Shown: in pieces, positions 33,904 to 46,925 of the stretch
How the letters are laid out: every line of letters starts with the position of its first letter
Position numbering within the stretch: the first letter of the stretch is position 1
NCBI GenBank assembly: GCA_934047225.1
Contig: OW203987.1
Span: forward strand, 7,343,501-7,407,500
Origin: Ypsolopha sequella
Lineage: Eukaryota > Arthropoda > Insecta > Lepidoptera > Ypsolophidae
DNA: 64,000 nucleotides
Direction of reading: 5' to 3'
Notes under the pieces: generated by a model
Told to the model about the DNA's origin: nothing
The model's database searches: none
What the model saw: the letters and a program-made list of their open reading frames with translations, nothing else
Position numbers and translations under genes: made by a program

Positions 33904-34182
33904 ACATCTTACAATGAAAACACGCAAGTACAAATTGCGTTTTTACTGTTCTCTGCTTTTGTTTCGTGAAGATTACTCACCTTATTATACTACGCTTTAT
34001 TATACTATATACTATACTACGTTTAGCGAGACGACATCTTACAATGAAAACACGCAAGTACAAATTGTGTTTTTACTGTTCTCCGCTTTTGTTTCGCGAA
34101 GATTACTCACCTTATTATACTATGCTTTACTATACTATACTACGTTTAGCGAGACGACATCTTACAATGAAAACACTGCGTA
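33904..34182. repeat. ~125 bp tandem repeat, two full units plus partials
   Basis: Each unit runs from CATCTTACAATGAAAACACG to GTTTAGCGAGACGACAT. A third unit begins at 34160 and breaks off at once; a fourth, diverged unit lies at 33535. Long open frames here are products of the repeat. Confidence 0.85.
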
Positions 34183-35739
34183 TGTGTGCGCTTAACCCGC
34201 CCGCTGTATTGTAAGTAGGTTTAAATACCTAACTAGGTTTAAGTTATAAATAATATATTTGTTTAAAATGTAGCTACCTACGGATCACCCGATATCTAGA
34301 CAAACATTGCAAGGTTTATTGATATCCTAGAATAATGTAATTGTGTATTCTTTGATGATAATAAATAAATAAAATAAATGCAAGCGGGTTATTCTCCGAC
34401 TAACACAGGCCGCCGCCGCGTCAAAAGAAATGCCGCCATCTCGACTCTCGACACAAAAGAAACCACCGGCCACTGACTGCTCGTGACCTGACCCTCGTAC
34501 CATGATGATCATGTGTAGTTCCATTTTATAGCAGAAGTAGTACATGTCGAAAGTATCGTTTTCTAAAATTAAGATTATGACATAGCCAAAACAAAAACCA
34601 GTTCCGGGCGTGGCTTATTCTATTTTACGATAGCGCGCGGGGGGAAATTCGTCCCGGTCTCTAAGCTCGCGTCACCATAGCAAAAATACGAATAGAGTGG
34701 ACGAGGCAGGGTCAAAAGTAATACGTATTTTATTTTATCTAATTTATTAGTGTATTTCGATCATCGTCACACGGCATTGATCCTACTTGCTATCACGTCG
34801 GGACGTAAATTTATTATGGTCGGCTAAAAGTGGTTTTTTGAGTGTTTGATTTATCAGTTGACCCTCGGAATATTTCAGACACTCCTTTAGAGACACATAA
34901 TAATATTGTGACGGTTAATTGTCACCATTACCCATTCTTTAAATATTTTTCGCCCGTTGAGCTGGTTTTACACTTGCGGGAAAATAAATTGGACCAAAAA
35001 TTTCTTTACAAAGAATGTTTACTAAAGTTGTTATTACAGAAAGTGGAAACTAACAAATATTCTCAGAAGAAATGCACCACGTCACTATCTATCTCACTGT
35101 AGCTTATATCAATTATGCCTCTCTCATTCAACCACGTTTAACTGCGTTACTATCTCATTCCAACTCATTTTAAATAGCGTCACTATTTATCTCACTCTAA
35201 CGCGTGTTAAATGGCATTTCTAATGAACGTCAAATATTTTTACTGCCCGCCACTCTTTCATTCTAAATTCTAATTATTTTAAAAAATACGCAGCTCCTTT
35301 GGTAGTAAAATAGCAATAACTTTTTTTTCAAAAGTAATACACAGAAATTGCCAGATCATTTGAAAAACAATATTTGATGAGCCGTTATTTAAGACAATTT
35401 GCAAAACTAACATAGGACATTTTTTTTCAGGGTGTGGTATCGAACTAACGTAATTACAAAAAATTGCTCATAAATTGGGTTTTTATTTTTCTTTCTGATG
35501 TAACAGCATTTCAAGGTTTATTTTTGACTTTATCAATAGCATGACTATTCAGAGTTGCGCAACAAAAATTTTATTCTTAGAATTTAGAACTGGTTAGCTT
35601 TGACTCTCAAAAATCTATTCGAATTTATAAAAGTACCATCAACTCGAAGACTATCTACTTTTTGCTAAGGTCATAATTTGATATTCTGGTCAGTCATGAG
35701 CTGGCCTACCAGCCTTCCAAGGGAAAGCGTTGACTTTGG
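34183..35739. other. Unassigned; one short open frame
   Basis: An 86-codon frame at 34842-35102 starts with GTG, not ATG, and resembles nothing I know; the sequence around it is less AT-rich than average. GC-rich patch at about 34600-34690. Nothing else supported. Confidence 0.35.
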
Positions 35740-37560
35740 GACACCTGTTTACCCTTGGGATAAATCGCCAAGTGTTTAAAATATAGAAATTAATTTGTAT
35801 CATAGTTTGAAATGTTCAGGTCCCTTTACGCAAAATGAAAAAACAAAACTCTTTTAGGATTAATTTGTTGTCCCTATGTTTGTCTGTTTGTCCGTTTGTC
35901 TAGGCAATTTTTCTGGGTAAAATCAATAAATGCTAATATTTACAGCCCTGTAAAATATACATATTATAACGTTTTTATGGCCTTTTGTTTAACTTTTTCA
36001 TACAAATTTTCTCCTTATGAAAATATAGAGATCAACACTTCACATAATATTTTGCATTTGAAAGAAAGCACAGAAAAGAACTGTAGAACAAATAATGTAA
36101 AAAATATAAAACCATATCTTTCTATTCTAAAGGGATTAATAATTTACTGTTTGTTCAATGTGGCGATAGCTTTGTTTATTATTTTTTTTTCTTTGTTACA
36201 AAGAGAACAAATATTTTCATACAAGGTTTTCCTTAAGGGCTATTTCTCCGAATTTGTAACAAAATATTAAGAAATAATTATAACGGTAAAGTACAACTTT
36301 TAGCTAAGACAATTTATTGTTAAAAGTTTGCTATATGCATAAACATATTTTAATGATATTATGGTATCTTCAAAATAATTGCGTTTTCCATAAGCGTGAT
36401 ATCAGATTATTTAAGAAATTTACGGCTGGTATCACGACGACGGATAAGCCAATTATTTTATTACTATTGTAATATAATTAAAAATATGTTAATGCATACA
36501 GCAGACTTTTAACTATAAGTTTTCTTAACTAAAAGTTGTATTTTTACTTATTGAAATTGTATTTCTCATCACGAAGTGCAAGATGACAAGATATTCAAAA
36601 TAAGTTAATTGAATTTGTGAAATGGTTTCAGGTCAAAACAGTTTTCCATGAAACGGTAATTGTTTATACTTAGCAAAGTGTGTAAACTTAGTCATCTTAA
36701 CATGAACGACGCCTGTATTTCTCTCTTTTTTATTTCCAGTATAGATAAAAATATACAAACTTGTTAAACTTTGCGTAAAAACGAGGCAATATTGACGATA
36801 TCCTGACAGCTATTATGATGGTGTTTTATCAAATTTTGCTTTTTGGGCTGTATAGAGACGTAGTTAGATGTCACTAGAATATACTCATGAAAAAAGATAT
36901 GAAGAAAATAAGCTGTAGACTTCACATTCGGTTTATACCTATTGTATGAATTTTAAGAAAAATACAGGGGTAAAGGGACCTCTTAAGGAAAACCTTGTAT
37001 TAAACTATTTGTTATCTTAGTAAAAAATAATTCAAGGAAAAAAATGAACAAAGCTATCGCCACATTGAACAGTAGATAATTAATCCCTTTAGAATAGAAC
37101 AACATGGTTTTCATATTTTTTACATTATTTGTTCAACAATTCCTTTCTGTGTTGACTTTTAAATGCAAAATATTATCTCAAGTGTTCATCCCTACATTTT
37201 CATAGTGAGAAAATTTGTATGAAAAACGTAAAAAAAAAATGTAAAAACCTAAAACGTAATATAAATAAAAACGTCAAAAGTATGTTTTTACAGCTCTATA
37301 GAGGGCCGTTTATATTGGTATTTATTAATTTTACCCAGAAAAAATTGTCTAGACAAACGGACAGACAGATAAACATAGGGATAACAAATTAATCCTAAAA
37401 GAGTTTCATTGTTTTCATTTTGCGTAACAGAACCTGAACATGTACCGACAGGATTATCTACGATCTAATAATTTTGCCATGCACTGTAAATATTTCAAAA
37501 TAAATTTTTATATTTTAAATGCTTGGCGATTTACCCCAAGTAAGTATAATTTGCAAAAAA
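35740..37560. repeat. 1.8 kb inverted repeat (arms about 500 bp)
   Basis: 35740-36260 and 36985-37560 are reverse complements with moderate divergence (shared words include TTTTAGGATTAATTTGTT and GGCGATTTACCCCAAG-like ends). The ~720 base centre is AT-rich with no gene. A 124-residue frame in the left arm (35896-36270) is not preserved in the right arm, so it is not treated as coding. Could be a foldback transposon. Confidence 0.7.
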
Positions 37561-38772
37561 CTCCACTTATTGGACCTGAAATGGTGAGCCAATACTAGAG
37601 GGTAATTTCACGAAAAGGTCATTGACCTTTGTTACAGATCTCAGTAAGTATAAGTAAATTAATTTGGGTTTCAATACAATAACGATCACAAAATTATTCT
37701 TTTAGAGTAACATATATTATTTTCCCGCATAAAAGTATGAATTCATTCCAAATTCATTCAGTTTTGTTGTTATGACTATGGCACGATGTAGCTAAATCAC
37801 TCATACGCATATTTTGTTGAGTTTTTAACGGCAGGAATATGATGCTCCTCGAAATATTACTTTATAAAATTAATTTCAATGTGTTTTGAAGTAGTTGTGG
37901 GAGATATTTATAGCTTGCAAAAAAGGGCACAGGTTCCACGTCTTACGGGCGCCAACGCTAGGCGTAGACTGACAATATCTTGCTGCCGCTGACTGCATCA
38001 GTGGATTTACGTATTTTTGGAAAAAGGGGATGCTTTTTTGACCCGAATAACGTGGTATTTGGAAAATGAATAGATATCATTCACACTAATTTCATTAAAA
38101 AAAAAACCAACAAAATCGCGAAAGCGATACCTGAAACAAAATCGATAAGAAGTGTGCAATAGAGGGTTACAAAAAAATTCATTGACAGTACAAATATGAA
38201 TCGATTAACGTGGTTTGTGGAAAATGAATACCTTAAAGTTCAACCAAAAACATGTATTTTTTTTATGGCTATACGTAACCTAATTATTGCAACAAAATCA
38301 TCCGAAAGCTGACATTTTATTTCTGTTTGTATTTTCGTTCCCCTTAAGTATCATAATATACTGAGGGGTGAATGGACCGCTTTGCATCGTCTCGCTAAAT
38401 ACAGTATAGCAGGTAACCTGCAATCTAGAATGATCTCGGCCAGGAAACGACGCCACGGTGACCTGCCATTGTGCGACTTTGACCGTGGCAGTTGATATGC
38501 AGGCGACGTGGATGCGCGTGCGCAGCGAAGACTTAATATGCGTTGTGATTTGAATGCTTATGTTTCCAGGCCCGTACCCAGGATTTGTGGTCGGAGGGGA
38601 TGAAACTTTCAGAAGTGTTTTTTTATTAAGTAGGTAGGTATTATTGTATACAACTTACAAGGGGTTGAAATTTCACAGAAGTATTTCGTGAACTATGTAC
38701 GGGACGACAATGCCCGAACAGTAAATATATTGGGTTTCTCTCTGTTTCCAGCTAAATAACAGGCACTTTGCA
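37561..38772. other. No recognised feature
   Basis: No coding sequence recognised. A moderately GC-rich block with CGACGCCACGGTGACCTGCC lies at 38430-38530. Confidence 0.35.
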
Positions 38773-40305
38773 AGATTCAAGATTCAAGATTTTATTTGTT
38801 GAACAAAGGGTATTGAAGGTGTAGATTACAATATTAATTAGTCTCCTCTCAGTTCTACCCTGCAGGGTGTACAAATATACAGACACACAACATCAAAACA
38901 AATAGTAAATTAAGTAAAAAAAACAAAAAAATATACTTAATCAGAGGTCCCACATGCAACTTTGACCTGTAGACATAATTACTGACGATGAACAAATCAC
39001 ATTACTTAAATATCATAAATATTAAAAAGAAAACGAAATTAAAAATCAAACAAAAACAAGCATGCAGTAAACTAAACAAACAATGTTACCTATCTATCTA
39101 TAATTTCATATTTTCATTTCATAACAAATCAATAAGTCGAGTCAGGTTGCGTTCAAAAACCCGAACTAAATTAAAAGAAGATAGTGTGTATTACCGACTT
39201 CGTCAGAGATAATTTTGAAGATACCTACACGTAATAATATTAATAACATATAGGTAATTAGAGATTTAAATTATAAGCAAAATATATTATCATAATTATG
39301 TCAATACCAAAATAATTGTGTACATGTTACTAAAATTTGTCTAAAAGAAAATCTTGAGTATTATAATAGGCTTTCTCAATGAGGGGTTTTCAAAGACAGA
39401 TTAAAAAAGAAAAAGTAGTACCGAACGACGCAATAGATGGCGCAGCCTGTACTAGAAGTGTCGAAAAATGTCTTCCTGGCAACACTGGATTCTTTTGATT
39501 TTGACACTTCTTCTTTGCTTCTTTGTTTTTTATGGTCAATCCATGCCTCAAATGTATTATTGCTAAGATTGTTCTTTCCGTAATTAGTTAAACTGTGTGT
39601 TCCTTATTTTTAAAATTAGCTACAACGCATGGGCTGACCATGTTGAAGTTGAAAAGTTGAAACAAGCTATTAACGTAAGTAATACAGATAGAAAACAACA
39701 CAATTTAAACACAACAAAATAGGAATGTCTTTGTGAAGGGTGTTGTTTGATTTAACAATTGAATTGACGATTTTTATCTTGCTGCCTACAGATTAAAAAA
39801 TAATCTTTGCTTTTTGACACTTGAAAGCAGCGTAACGCCATCTGTGTTTACGTCTGAATGCTTGATCAAGGTCAGTCTGGAAAACCGCTCATTAGTAGCT
39901 TTTTTAAGGTTTTCTTAAATGTATAAAAATTTTCAATGTCACGGATAGAACTAGGTATGTGGTTAAAAATTTTAGGAGCCATACCCAAAATACTTTTGTT
40001 TAATAGGGCCCGTATTTGATGAAAATGCTGCAAAGGCCTACGCCTACTTTTGAACTTATTAAAGAGATGGGGATTTTGTTTTACAAAACAGGCAGTTTCA
40101 AATATATAAAGTGAAGGTAGTGTTAATATTTTTAACTCTTTGAAATGTGGCTCGCAGGTATCTCTCATTTTCAGATGACATATGGCCCTTATGCACTTCT
40201 TCTGAGATTTGAACGCGGCTTCTTTGTTTGTTGAATTGCCCCAGAAGATAATACCGAATCTTAAAGTAGATGCGACAAACCCATGAACTGAATTTGCACT
40301 GAATA
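38773..40305 (-). pseudogene. LINE RT C-terminus and 3' UTR, split by a MITE
   Basis: Minus strand: 40305-39894 encodes VHGFVASTLRFGIIFWGN, then KKCIRAICHLKMRDTCEP and LTLPSLYIFETACFV, and KTLKKLLM. After the MITE (39379-39893) it resumes as EKAYYNTQDFLLDKF with a stop at 39332-39330. The 3' UTR runs to 38773, where (TTGAATC)n units form the tail. Same LINE group as 9205-9873. Only about 170 residues of RT C-terminus remain, so it is a 5'-truncated, dead copy. Confidence 0.8.
39379..39893. mobile_element. 515 bp MITE inserted in LINE coding sequence
   Basis: Ends TGAGGGGTTTTCAAAGACAG (left) and the reverse complement of TGAGCGGTTTTCCAGACTGA (right). Removing it joins the two LINE halves in frame. 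Target duplication is short or absent and I could not fix it. No transposase. Confidence 0.75.
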
Positions 40306-41430
40306 TAATATGATATAATTATATTATGATATAATATAATATTAATTTTAAGTCAGGGCTCAGCAGAATACCAGCGCTGTAGCCCCTACTGCAGCATTAA
40401 GCTGAGCTGTAATCCTTTTTTAATTACCACTGTTTTCCTAATGTTTTATTTACTCGTACTGTTTGTTAATTTGTATTGTTTGTTATTTTGTAAGTTTGTA
40501 TGTTCTTTCTCGTGTCTGTGGTATTTTAAAAAAAATTACTGTTCTTTATCATTCATGCGGCCATTCTCTCTGTAGCGTAAAAAACAAAACCATAGAGTAA
40601 AAAAACAAAAGAACGAACGCGTCGTATGCATGCGTTCGAAGTTTAAATTTATATAAAAATACAAAAATTTTTTATTATGTTCCTAACAAACTATAATCGA
40701 GCTCATGTAAAATGTAATGTTTTATTTTTTGAAGTCCACAGATTTCGGGGGATATTGGACACCCATATCCCCCTACTGGCTACGGGACTGTATGTTTCCT
40801 TGGCTTTGGAACTGAGTTGAAGAGCTGCCAAGATGTTCGACCTTATTTGGAGCCATAAAAATTGTCAGAGGTATAGAAATTAGAAATGCATTCTGACCTT
40901 GAAACTCAAATAAATTCAGCCATCCTCACTTCCCGAGCTACTTTTCTTCTATTTTTAGGGTTCCGTACCCAAAGGGCAAAACGAAGCCCTTTTAATGTCA
41001 CTTCACTGTCCGTCTATCAGTCTGTCTGTCTATCCATCCGTCCGTTTGTCACGGGTCTCTAGCTCTTAGACGGAATGAGATAGAGACCTACAATTTTGAT
41101 ATGTTGTGTAAAATATAGGCCCAAAACCGAATACTGTATTAAAATTGTAATTAAATTATTTATAATAATAATTTTTGATGGGGGACCTTGTACATGAAAA
41201 TGGAGCCGGATTTTTTTTCTTTCCTTAGCGTGTGGGGTATCATTAAACTCATTGATTAGAGTGTAAATATATCTTGATTTTTTTAATCTTAAAAAATAAA
41301 GAAAGAGCGGCTATCAAAAGTTGAAAATTTTAGACCATTTTTGTTACGGGGTCTATCTCAAAGACCAAAGTATTCTGTTCAAATTATTTAAGTAGGTATA
41401 TAAGTTTATTGAGATATAGAAAAAATATAT
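40306..41430. other. Unassigned with repeat scraps
   Basis: LINE 3' UTR-like text (ACCAGCGCTGTAGCCCC) at 40370, an AT-only patch at 40305-40345 and a family D-like scrap (TAGGGTTCCGTACCC, then CTGTCTGTCTATCC) at 40957-41050. Confidence 0.4.
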
Positions 41431-41806
41431 ACAAGGTAAATTTTTGATCATCGTCCAAATTGATACTGGAGACTTGTTAGGTGATCAGCATCATGAGTCG
41501 ATAACAATTTTTGTGAAATTCGTATTAACTCCCAGTCCTGAGGGAAGCACTATGGGGAGTCGAAATTTCATTTTATGAATTTTAACAAAAATCACTATTG
41601 GTTCATGCCACTAATCACTTACCAAAGCTCAAGTATGAATTTGGACGATGTTCACAAATTCACCTTGAATATTTTCTCTACAATCTATGGAATCCTAAAA
41701 TTATATATGTCACATTTCGCGAAAAATGTAATTGATCTGTAATACCTACTGATCCCTTACCAACCCTCCAGTATGAATTTAGCTGCATAAATTGATTTCA
41801 CCTTGT
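41431..41806. mobile_element. MITE, about 375 bp, TA flanks
   Basis: ACAAGGTAAATTTTTG at the left and TTGATTTCACCTTGT at the right are inverted; TAT and ATA lie outside. The interior repeats the words TATGAATTTGGACGATG/CATCGTCCAAATT in inverted form. Confidence 0.55.
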
Positions 41807-42007
41807 ATAGGCTATAATCCTATTATAATAAGTATGTATAACAATCATAAATATGATTGATTGTTCGTGTAAACACATTACACCCAGAAGTCACGACTTT
41901 AGGAAATTCTTCAATACGTGATAATTGTAAACAATACAGACTTCTTAGTATACGACTTTGTTGCGGAAAAATTTGCTCCTTACCGTTTTTAAATTGTTGA
42001 CCATTAA

Positions 42008-42423
42008 GGTGATATACCGTGCTAGCAAAGTTCCCCGTTACTCCAGGCAGAAAGACCCGCAGTGCTAAAGGGACGGAATCGGGGAAAATTGTCAAAAGTC
42101 GGTTTTAAATTAATGCAAAATTAACTAAAATAGCTACAAAAAATTCCATAACCAGTAATTTAGGTGTAGTTAAAACCCATCTAAATAAATGTTTTTCAAG
42201 CCTGTATGCTATCCTAATTTGTCAGAACATCAAAAAAAGTGTAAATTTAGACCTGATTTCAATAATTATTTCTATCGAATGAAATTCCTCCTATCGCGTT
42301 TCTGATAGACCAAAATCTAGTAAAAAGGTCCCAAAATTGTTATACTAATTTATTTTACTTCGAACTTCATTAAAAGAGCAGATAAATAACTTCAAAAAGT
42401 GTCAATTTTCACGGTATAGCCCC
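42008..42423 (-). mobile_element. TTAA MITE (family F), copy 1
   Basis: TTAA at 42004-42007 and 42424-42427 flank ends GGTGATATACCGTG and the complement of GGGGCTATACCGTG. Read on the minus strand it resembles 54888-55304 in length (416 against 417 bases) and in words such as GATAGAAATAATTATTGAAA. TTAA target and duplicated TTAA suggest piggyBac-type mobilisation. Confidence 0.7.
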
Positions 42424-43544
42424 TTAACTTGCCATACAGTATTATCTTAGGTAACTGTTTATTGATTGCTGTTAAATATGGTAAAGAATTCTATCGGAAC
42501 GCTAAAGATTATACCGCTATTGAAATGCGAAATAAATATGCTGGAGCATGCGGCAATGTGTTCTTAGTATTACTTGCAAGTTCAAAATGCCCGGGCTTAA
42601 AATTATTACAGCTTATGCTACCAGATTTGGCTATAAGCTCCCGTACATATAATAATAATAATAATAATATAGGATATTTCATGACGACTATAAAATGGCG
42701 GATTTTTTTACCCGAGGAATGAAGCTAGTTTCGACGTGAGCCGAAGGCGAACGTCGAAAGCTTACATTCCGAGGGTAAGAAAACCCATTTTTACTCGTTG
42801 CGAACGATACTTTTACTACTGTCTGATTTATGTATTTAAATATTTACTGTGTTACTACAAAACGGTGTTTAACTTTAGACAGTGTTTAAATCTGTTGTTG
42901 TCGCCTTTTCTTTCATATCGTTAAAAAGTGACAGCAACAGATTTAAACACTGTCTAAAGTTAAACACCGTTTTGTAGTAACACCGTTAATTTTTCCTGTC
43001 AAATTTAATGTATTTTATGACTTTGCAAAGAGCAGCGCGGTTTTTAAATTTTCTTTGCTTCATGCTTTTCTTTTTCAGGCTTCGGCCGGCCGCTTTTATT
43101 TGTGGCCAGTATTAGTTTGCGAAAAAGAGTGTCAGATGCATTATAATCGATTATGTCGTGAATCGGAACGCAAGGAATTTTGATTATAAGTACAAACTAA
43201 GGACGTCAAAAAGAACCTAATTTAGCATGAAATGAAGAGAAACGTCAAAAAGAACCTAATTTTGCAATAAAGGAAATTTCAATACGATATTTTAAACTGA
43301 TCTGATAGTCATTCCACAACGGGGCCCGGAAAGTTCGATTTTTAAAACTAATTTCGAGTATTAAATGGAACTTTTTCATAAAGGTAGTAGAAAAATAAAT
43401 AATATGCACTGTGATTTTAAACAGTGTTCTTTTTTTGAAGCTAAAACCAGGTTACAAATTAGTCTGAAAAGCTTCTTTCCTCCTTTCGTTGTGTATAACT
43501 TTTCAACCCTGTAAATTGTAAATTTGTTAATCAATTTTTTTTTC
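42424..43544. other. Unassigned with two small foldbacks
   Basis: 42705-42785 contains GAGGAATGAAGCTAG and its partner CTTACATTCCGAGG. 42848-42983 is a clear inverted repeat (GTTACTACAAAACGGTGTTT and its reverse complement). No gene recognised; an AAT run lies at 42648-42668. Confidence 0.5.
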
Positions 43545-43745
43545 ATGTCATCATCATAAATTCTTTATTGCACAAAATGTACATAATGGCGGAATTAATG
43601 CATTCTCTACCAACCAACCCAAAGATGGTACAAGAAATATAAAAATTAGTGTGTAGGCGTACAGGAGAAATTAAAACTACGCTAACAGAGTAACTAAAGT
43701 TACTCTAAATCTAAGATAATAACTAGGTAACCTAACCTTACCTAA
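43545..43745 (-). repeat. LINE 3' UTR remnant
   Basis: CATCATCATAAATTCTTTAT then TGCACAAAATGTACAT is, on the minus strand, a LINE-type end with GCAATAAAGAATTTATGAT. No coding part. Confidence 0.4.
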
Positions 43746-43758
43746 AAACTATAATTAT

Positions 43759-44023
43759 ACAACGTGTAACAGAAAGGTATAACCATATTTGAAGAGCTTA
43801 TTCAGTCAATGGTATAGAACAACTTTTACTATGGAGCCAACCCTGAAATCTCAAAAAAGAAATCTGCCCTTCCATACATTTCGGCCGAACGGCATTGCAT
43901 TTTTCTATGAAACAGTTAATTTTATTTTTCGAGATACAGGGTTTGTTCCATAGTAAAAGTAGTTCTATACCATTGAATGAATAAGCTCTTCAAATATGGT
44001 TACACCTTTCTGTTACACGTTGT
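43759..44023. mobile_element. Long-TIR MITE (family M), copy 4
   Basis: ACAACGTGTAACAGAAAGG start with matching inverted end and TAT/ATA flanks. Interior carries CATTTCGGCCGAACGGCATT as in the other copies. Confidence 0.8.
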
Positions 44024-44210
44024 ATATGCTTTAATACTTTTGCTGTACTTACATATATAATTATGTATACAGATATATATATCTTAGATATAGAATACAT
44101 AAATACCAATGAATATAAATTCATCAAATTGAATAGGTTATTTATAGTAAATACATAAATAAATAAATAAATATAATGACTGCGAAGAACGAGCAATAAG
44201 AAAGAAACTG

Positions 44211-44372
44211 CGGGTCTACCGCGTAATTCTGATTTTCATCAACATCAACTTGAGATTGAAATTTGCCGTGCGTGCGACGACACCCGCCTATCATGCTATC
44301 TCTTTTGCACGCACGTCAAATTTCAATCTTAAGTTGATGTTGATGAAAATCAGAACTATGCGGTAGACCCGC
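44211..44372. mobile_element. Foldback MITE, 162 bp
   Basis: GCGGGTCTACCGCGTAATTC at the left pairs with the right end; inner arms ATCAACATCAACTTGAGATT and its complement also pair. Loop about 35 bases. Confidence 0.8.
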
Positions 44373-44389
44373 TGATCAACCTAACAAAT

Positions 44390-44835
44390 AATGTTTGTTT
44401 AGAAAAATAGTGTCTGTGCACAGAACACTTAAAGGAGTTACGAGAGGGGGCTTTTCTGATATATTCGGAAAGTTCGTTCCGGAGACGCACAGCAACTGCA
44501 TGCAACAAAAGAATTGAATTGAAATCCAGAATGATGAAGGGGAGTTGAGCGGAGAAGATTATTTGAGGATCGAAGTATTCTATCATGATAGTCAGACAAG
44601 AATTTTACCATTAATTTGAGCTATAACGGTGTATTTGGATAATTAATTATACTATAAAGAAGACAAACAATTCTCAAGTTTCTACGATCACGAATGGGAA
44701 TCCAGTTGAGTTTTGCACGAAAATCTGAAACGCGATCATATTTCCTCAAAGCCAAATATGAAACTTCGAGTTTATTGAGGCATAAGCATCCAAGTAACAA
44801 ATATCAGCATAGTCAATAATACGTATAAGTGATTT
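44390..44835 (-). pseudogene. LINE RT C-terminal remnant
   Basis: Minus-strand frame encodes YADICYLDAYASINSKF, then RKYDRVSDFRAKLNWIPIR and NLRIVCLLYSIINYPNTP, followed by a stop and a decayed SSNNLLRSTPLHHSGFQFNS. The KYD-V-DFR-L-W-PI-R pattern is typical of Jockey-group C-termini and matches the style at 33004-33410. Several stops; dead. Confidence 0.7.
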
Positions 44836-45232
44836 TATTTTGTACACAAATAATAGTAGATTGTACAACAAGGGCATAAAACAATCCATTTTATCCGAGA
44901 CGTTTATTATCTCGCCGTTCGGCTCGGGCATATATTGAGTCGAGGATAAAATGGGTTTTATGCCAGAGTTATACACTCTGCTTTTCACTTCGATTGCGAG
45001 GAAATGAAACAGTGATATTGCTAGCAAATGACATATGCAACATTCAGTAGGTAATATTTAATGCAAATTTAAATAAACAACTTAATATATGTACCTATTG
45101 AGGAAAAACAACAGCCCTTTCCCGCCAAAGTATTTTTTTTAATTTCTTCCACCATTATTGAGTTTTAAAAAGTTTGTCTATGATGTTGTACTGGCTGTAT
45201 GTACGTTCTTTAAAGAAGTAAACACTTTTATG
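44836..45232. other. No recognised gene
   Basis: A diverged palindromic block (GGCATAAAACAATCCATTTT and AAAATGGGTTTTATGCC) spans 44873-44963. Nothing else identified. Confidence 0.4.
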
Positions 45233-45240
45233 CACTAGAG

Positions 45241-45627
45241 CAGCGGTTCCTAAAAGATGAACCCTGCGGTTCCGTAGTGCGGTTACAGGGGTTCCGTGAT
45301 ATAAAACAAGATATAAAACATTATTCGCAGAAAGCAGGCGGCCAACGAAGCCGCGCCGGCGCTTATTGGATACAGAACCCATTCGCAAAAAGGGCCAAAA
45401 ACAATCTATGCTAATTGTCGGATTATAAATAATACTTTTATGATGATGTATGAGGCCATAGATGGTTGGTGAGATTGGGTATGTGGTGGACTTAGTGTGA
45501 TTATTCAAGAACTCTTGAATAAGAAAGGCTTAACTTTCATCTTGAGTTTCAATATAGGAATTGGGGTTGCGCCAAAAAAAGGGCGATTAGTAAGGGTTCC
45601 ATATCCCAAACAAATTGGGAACCACTA
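45241..45627. mobile_element. hAT MITE, 387 bp, perfect 8 bp TSD
   Basis: CACTAGAG at 45233-45240 is repeated exactly at 45628-45635. The element begins CAGCGGTTCCTAA and ends with the complement of TAGTGGTTCCCAA. This is the hAT signature. No transposase. Confidence 0.85.
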
Positions 45628-45639
45628 CACTAGAGCATA

Positions 45640-46089
45640 AAACGTAGTTTTAGTCCGCTTATAGCAAGCATAAACAAGAACTTTACGAGCATGAGAAGTG
45701 AAAGAATATATTGTTATTATTTATGTCTGTAGACCAATATCACTCAGGGGGGTGTTGAGGCTGGCCTATCTATGTCTATAGGTAATAGTTTTACGTAGTA
45801 AATAATAATATAGGGAAATGCACAGGGAAATAATAAAAGTTGGGTTTACTTGAATTTAATAAAATCACAATTTTTTTTTGTCACTGTAAGTTAAATTGTT
45901 CGTATGACCGAGTTCTATCGCCAATTTTCGGCTTCCGTAACTTCATCTTATCACCCTGTATAAGTACACAATACTCCGGAGCAAATTGCTAAAACTGATG
46001 GTTTCGTGGACAGTTTTTAACACCTCTGTGGTAAAATCTTTTGTAACGATATATTTATAGTCAGGAAAACCTTTTTATCGAGCTTTATT
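45640..46089. other. No recognised feature
   Basis: Unassigned AT-rich sequence. Confidence 0.35.
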
Positions 46090-46375
46090 CGCCACTACTT
46101 TTTAGGGTTCCGTATCCAAAGGGTAACCAACGGGACTCTATTACTAAGACTTCGCTATCCGTCTGTCTGTCCGTCTGTCACCAGGCTGTATTAAATGAAC
46201 CGTAATAGTTAGACAGTTGAAATTTTCACAGATGATGTATTTCTGTTGCCGTTATAACAACAAATACTAAAAAACAGAATAAAATAAATATTTAAGGGGG
46301 CTCCCAATTTTTATAGATAATGGTACGGAACCCTTCGTGCGCGAGTCCGACTCGAACTGGGCCGGTTTTTTCTAT
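46090..46375 (-). repeat. Family D dispersed repeat
   Basis: Minus strand from AACCGGCCCAGTTCGAGTCG to the end TACGGAACCCTAAAAA; the best preserved full-length copy of family D in the window. Confidence 0.7.
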
Positions 46376-46925
46376 TTAGTAAACGAAATAAGTCAGGGAT
46401 ATCCCAACCACATGTTTACAAATCGAAGCTAAAGCTACCGTTTGCATACATTTGTAAACGACAATTTATCAGCAACTTTCATCGTTCTCGCTGGCACCAG
46501 TCCAGCTGTTTCCTTGTTTTATACGTGTTCAAGTGCAGAAGTTAAAAAAATGTTGCTTTTCTTATTGAATTCCGTTGCCATATAAAATTGGTACATTAGT
46601 AACATTGTCACGACATATTCGCCCAAGGGTTTGTCCATGAAGCAACAAGCCAGTGGAGAGCGTAGAGACACATTCTCCTTCAAAACACAAGTCACCAATA
46701 TACGGCGGGGGACGTGACAGCTTAGCGAGCTGTGATTGGACAGCTCAAGGTAAAAATTTGATGCGTAATTTGTGTAGGGATGTCATACAAGTGAAACGAA
46801 AAATTATCGATATCGATAAAATCGAAAAAATTAATTTGGAATTTTCGAGTTTGTCAAAGATATACCAATGAAAGTATTGTTGGGTAATAAATAAAACAAA
46901 ATTATTTATTTGACAAAGGAGCTAC

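Noticed and set aside
34842..35102. 86-codon frame as a host exon
   Set aside because: Starts with GTG, no splice evidence, no similarity recognised.
35896..36270. 124-codon frame with hydrophobic C-terminus
   Set aside because: The matching arm at 36.98-37.4 kb does not keep it open and the composition is simply AT-rich.
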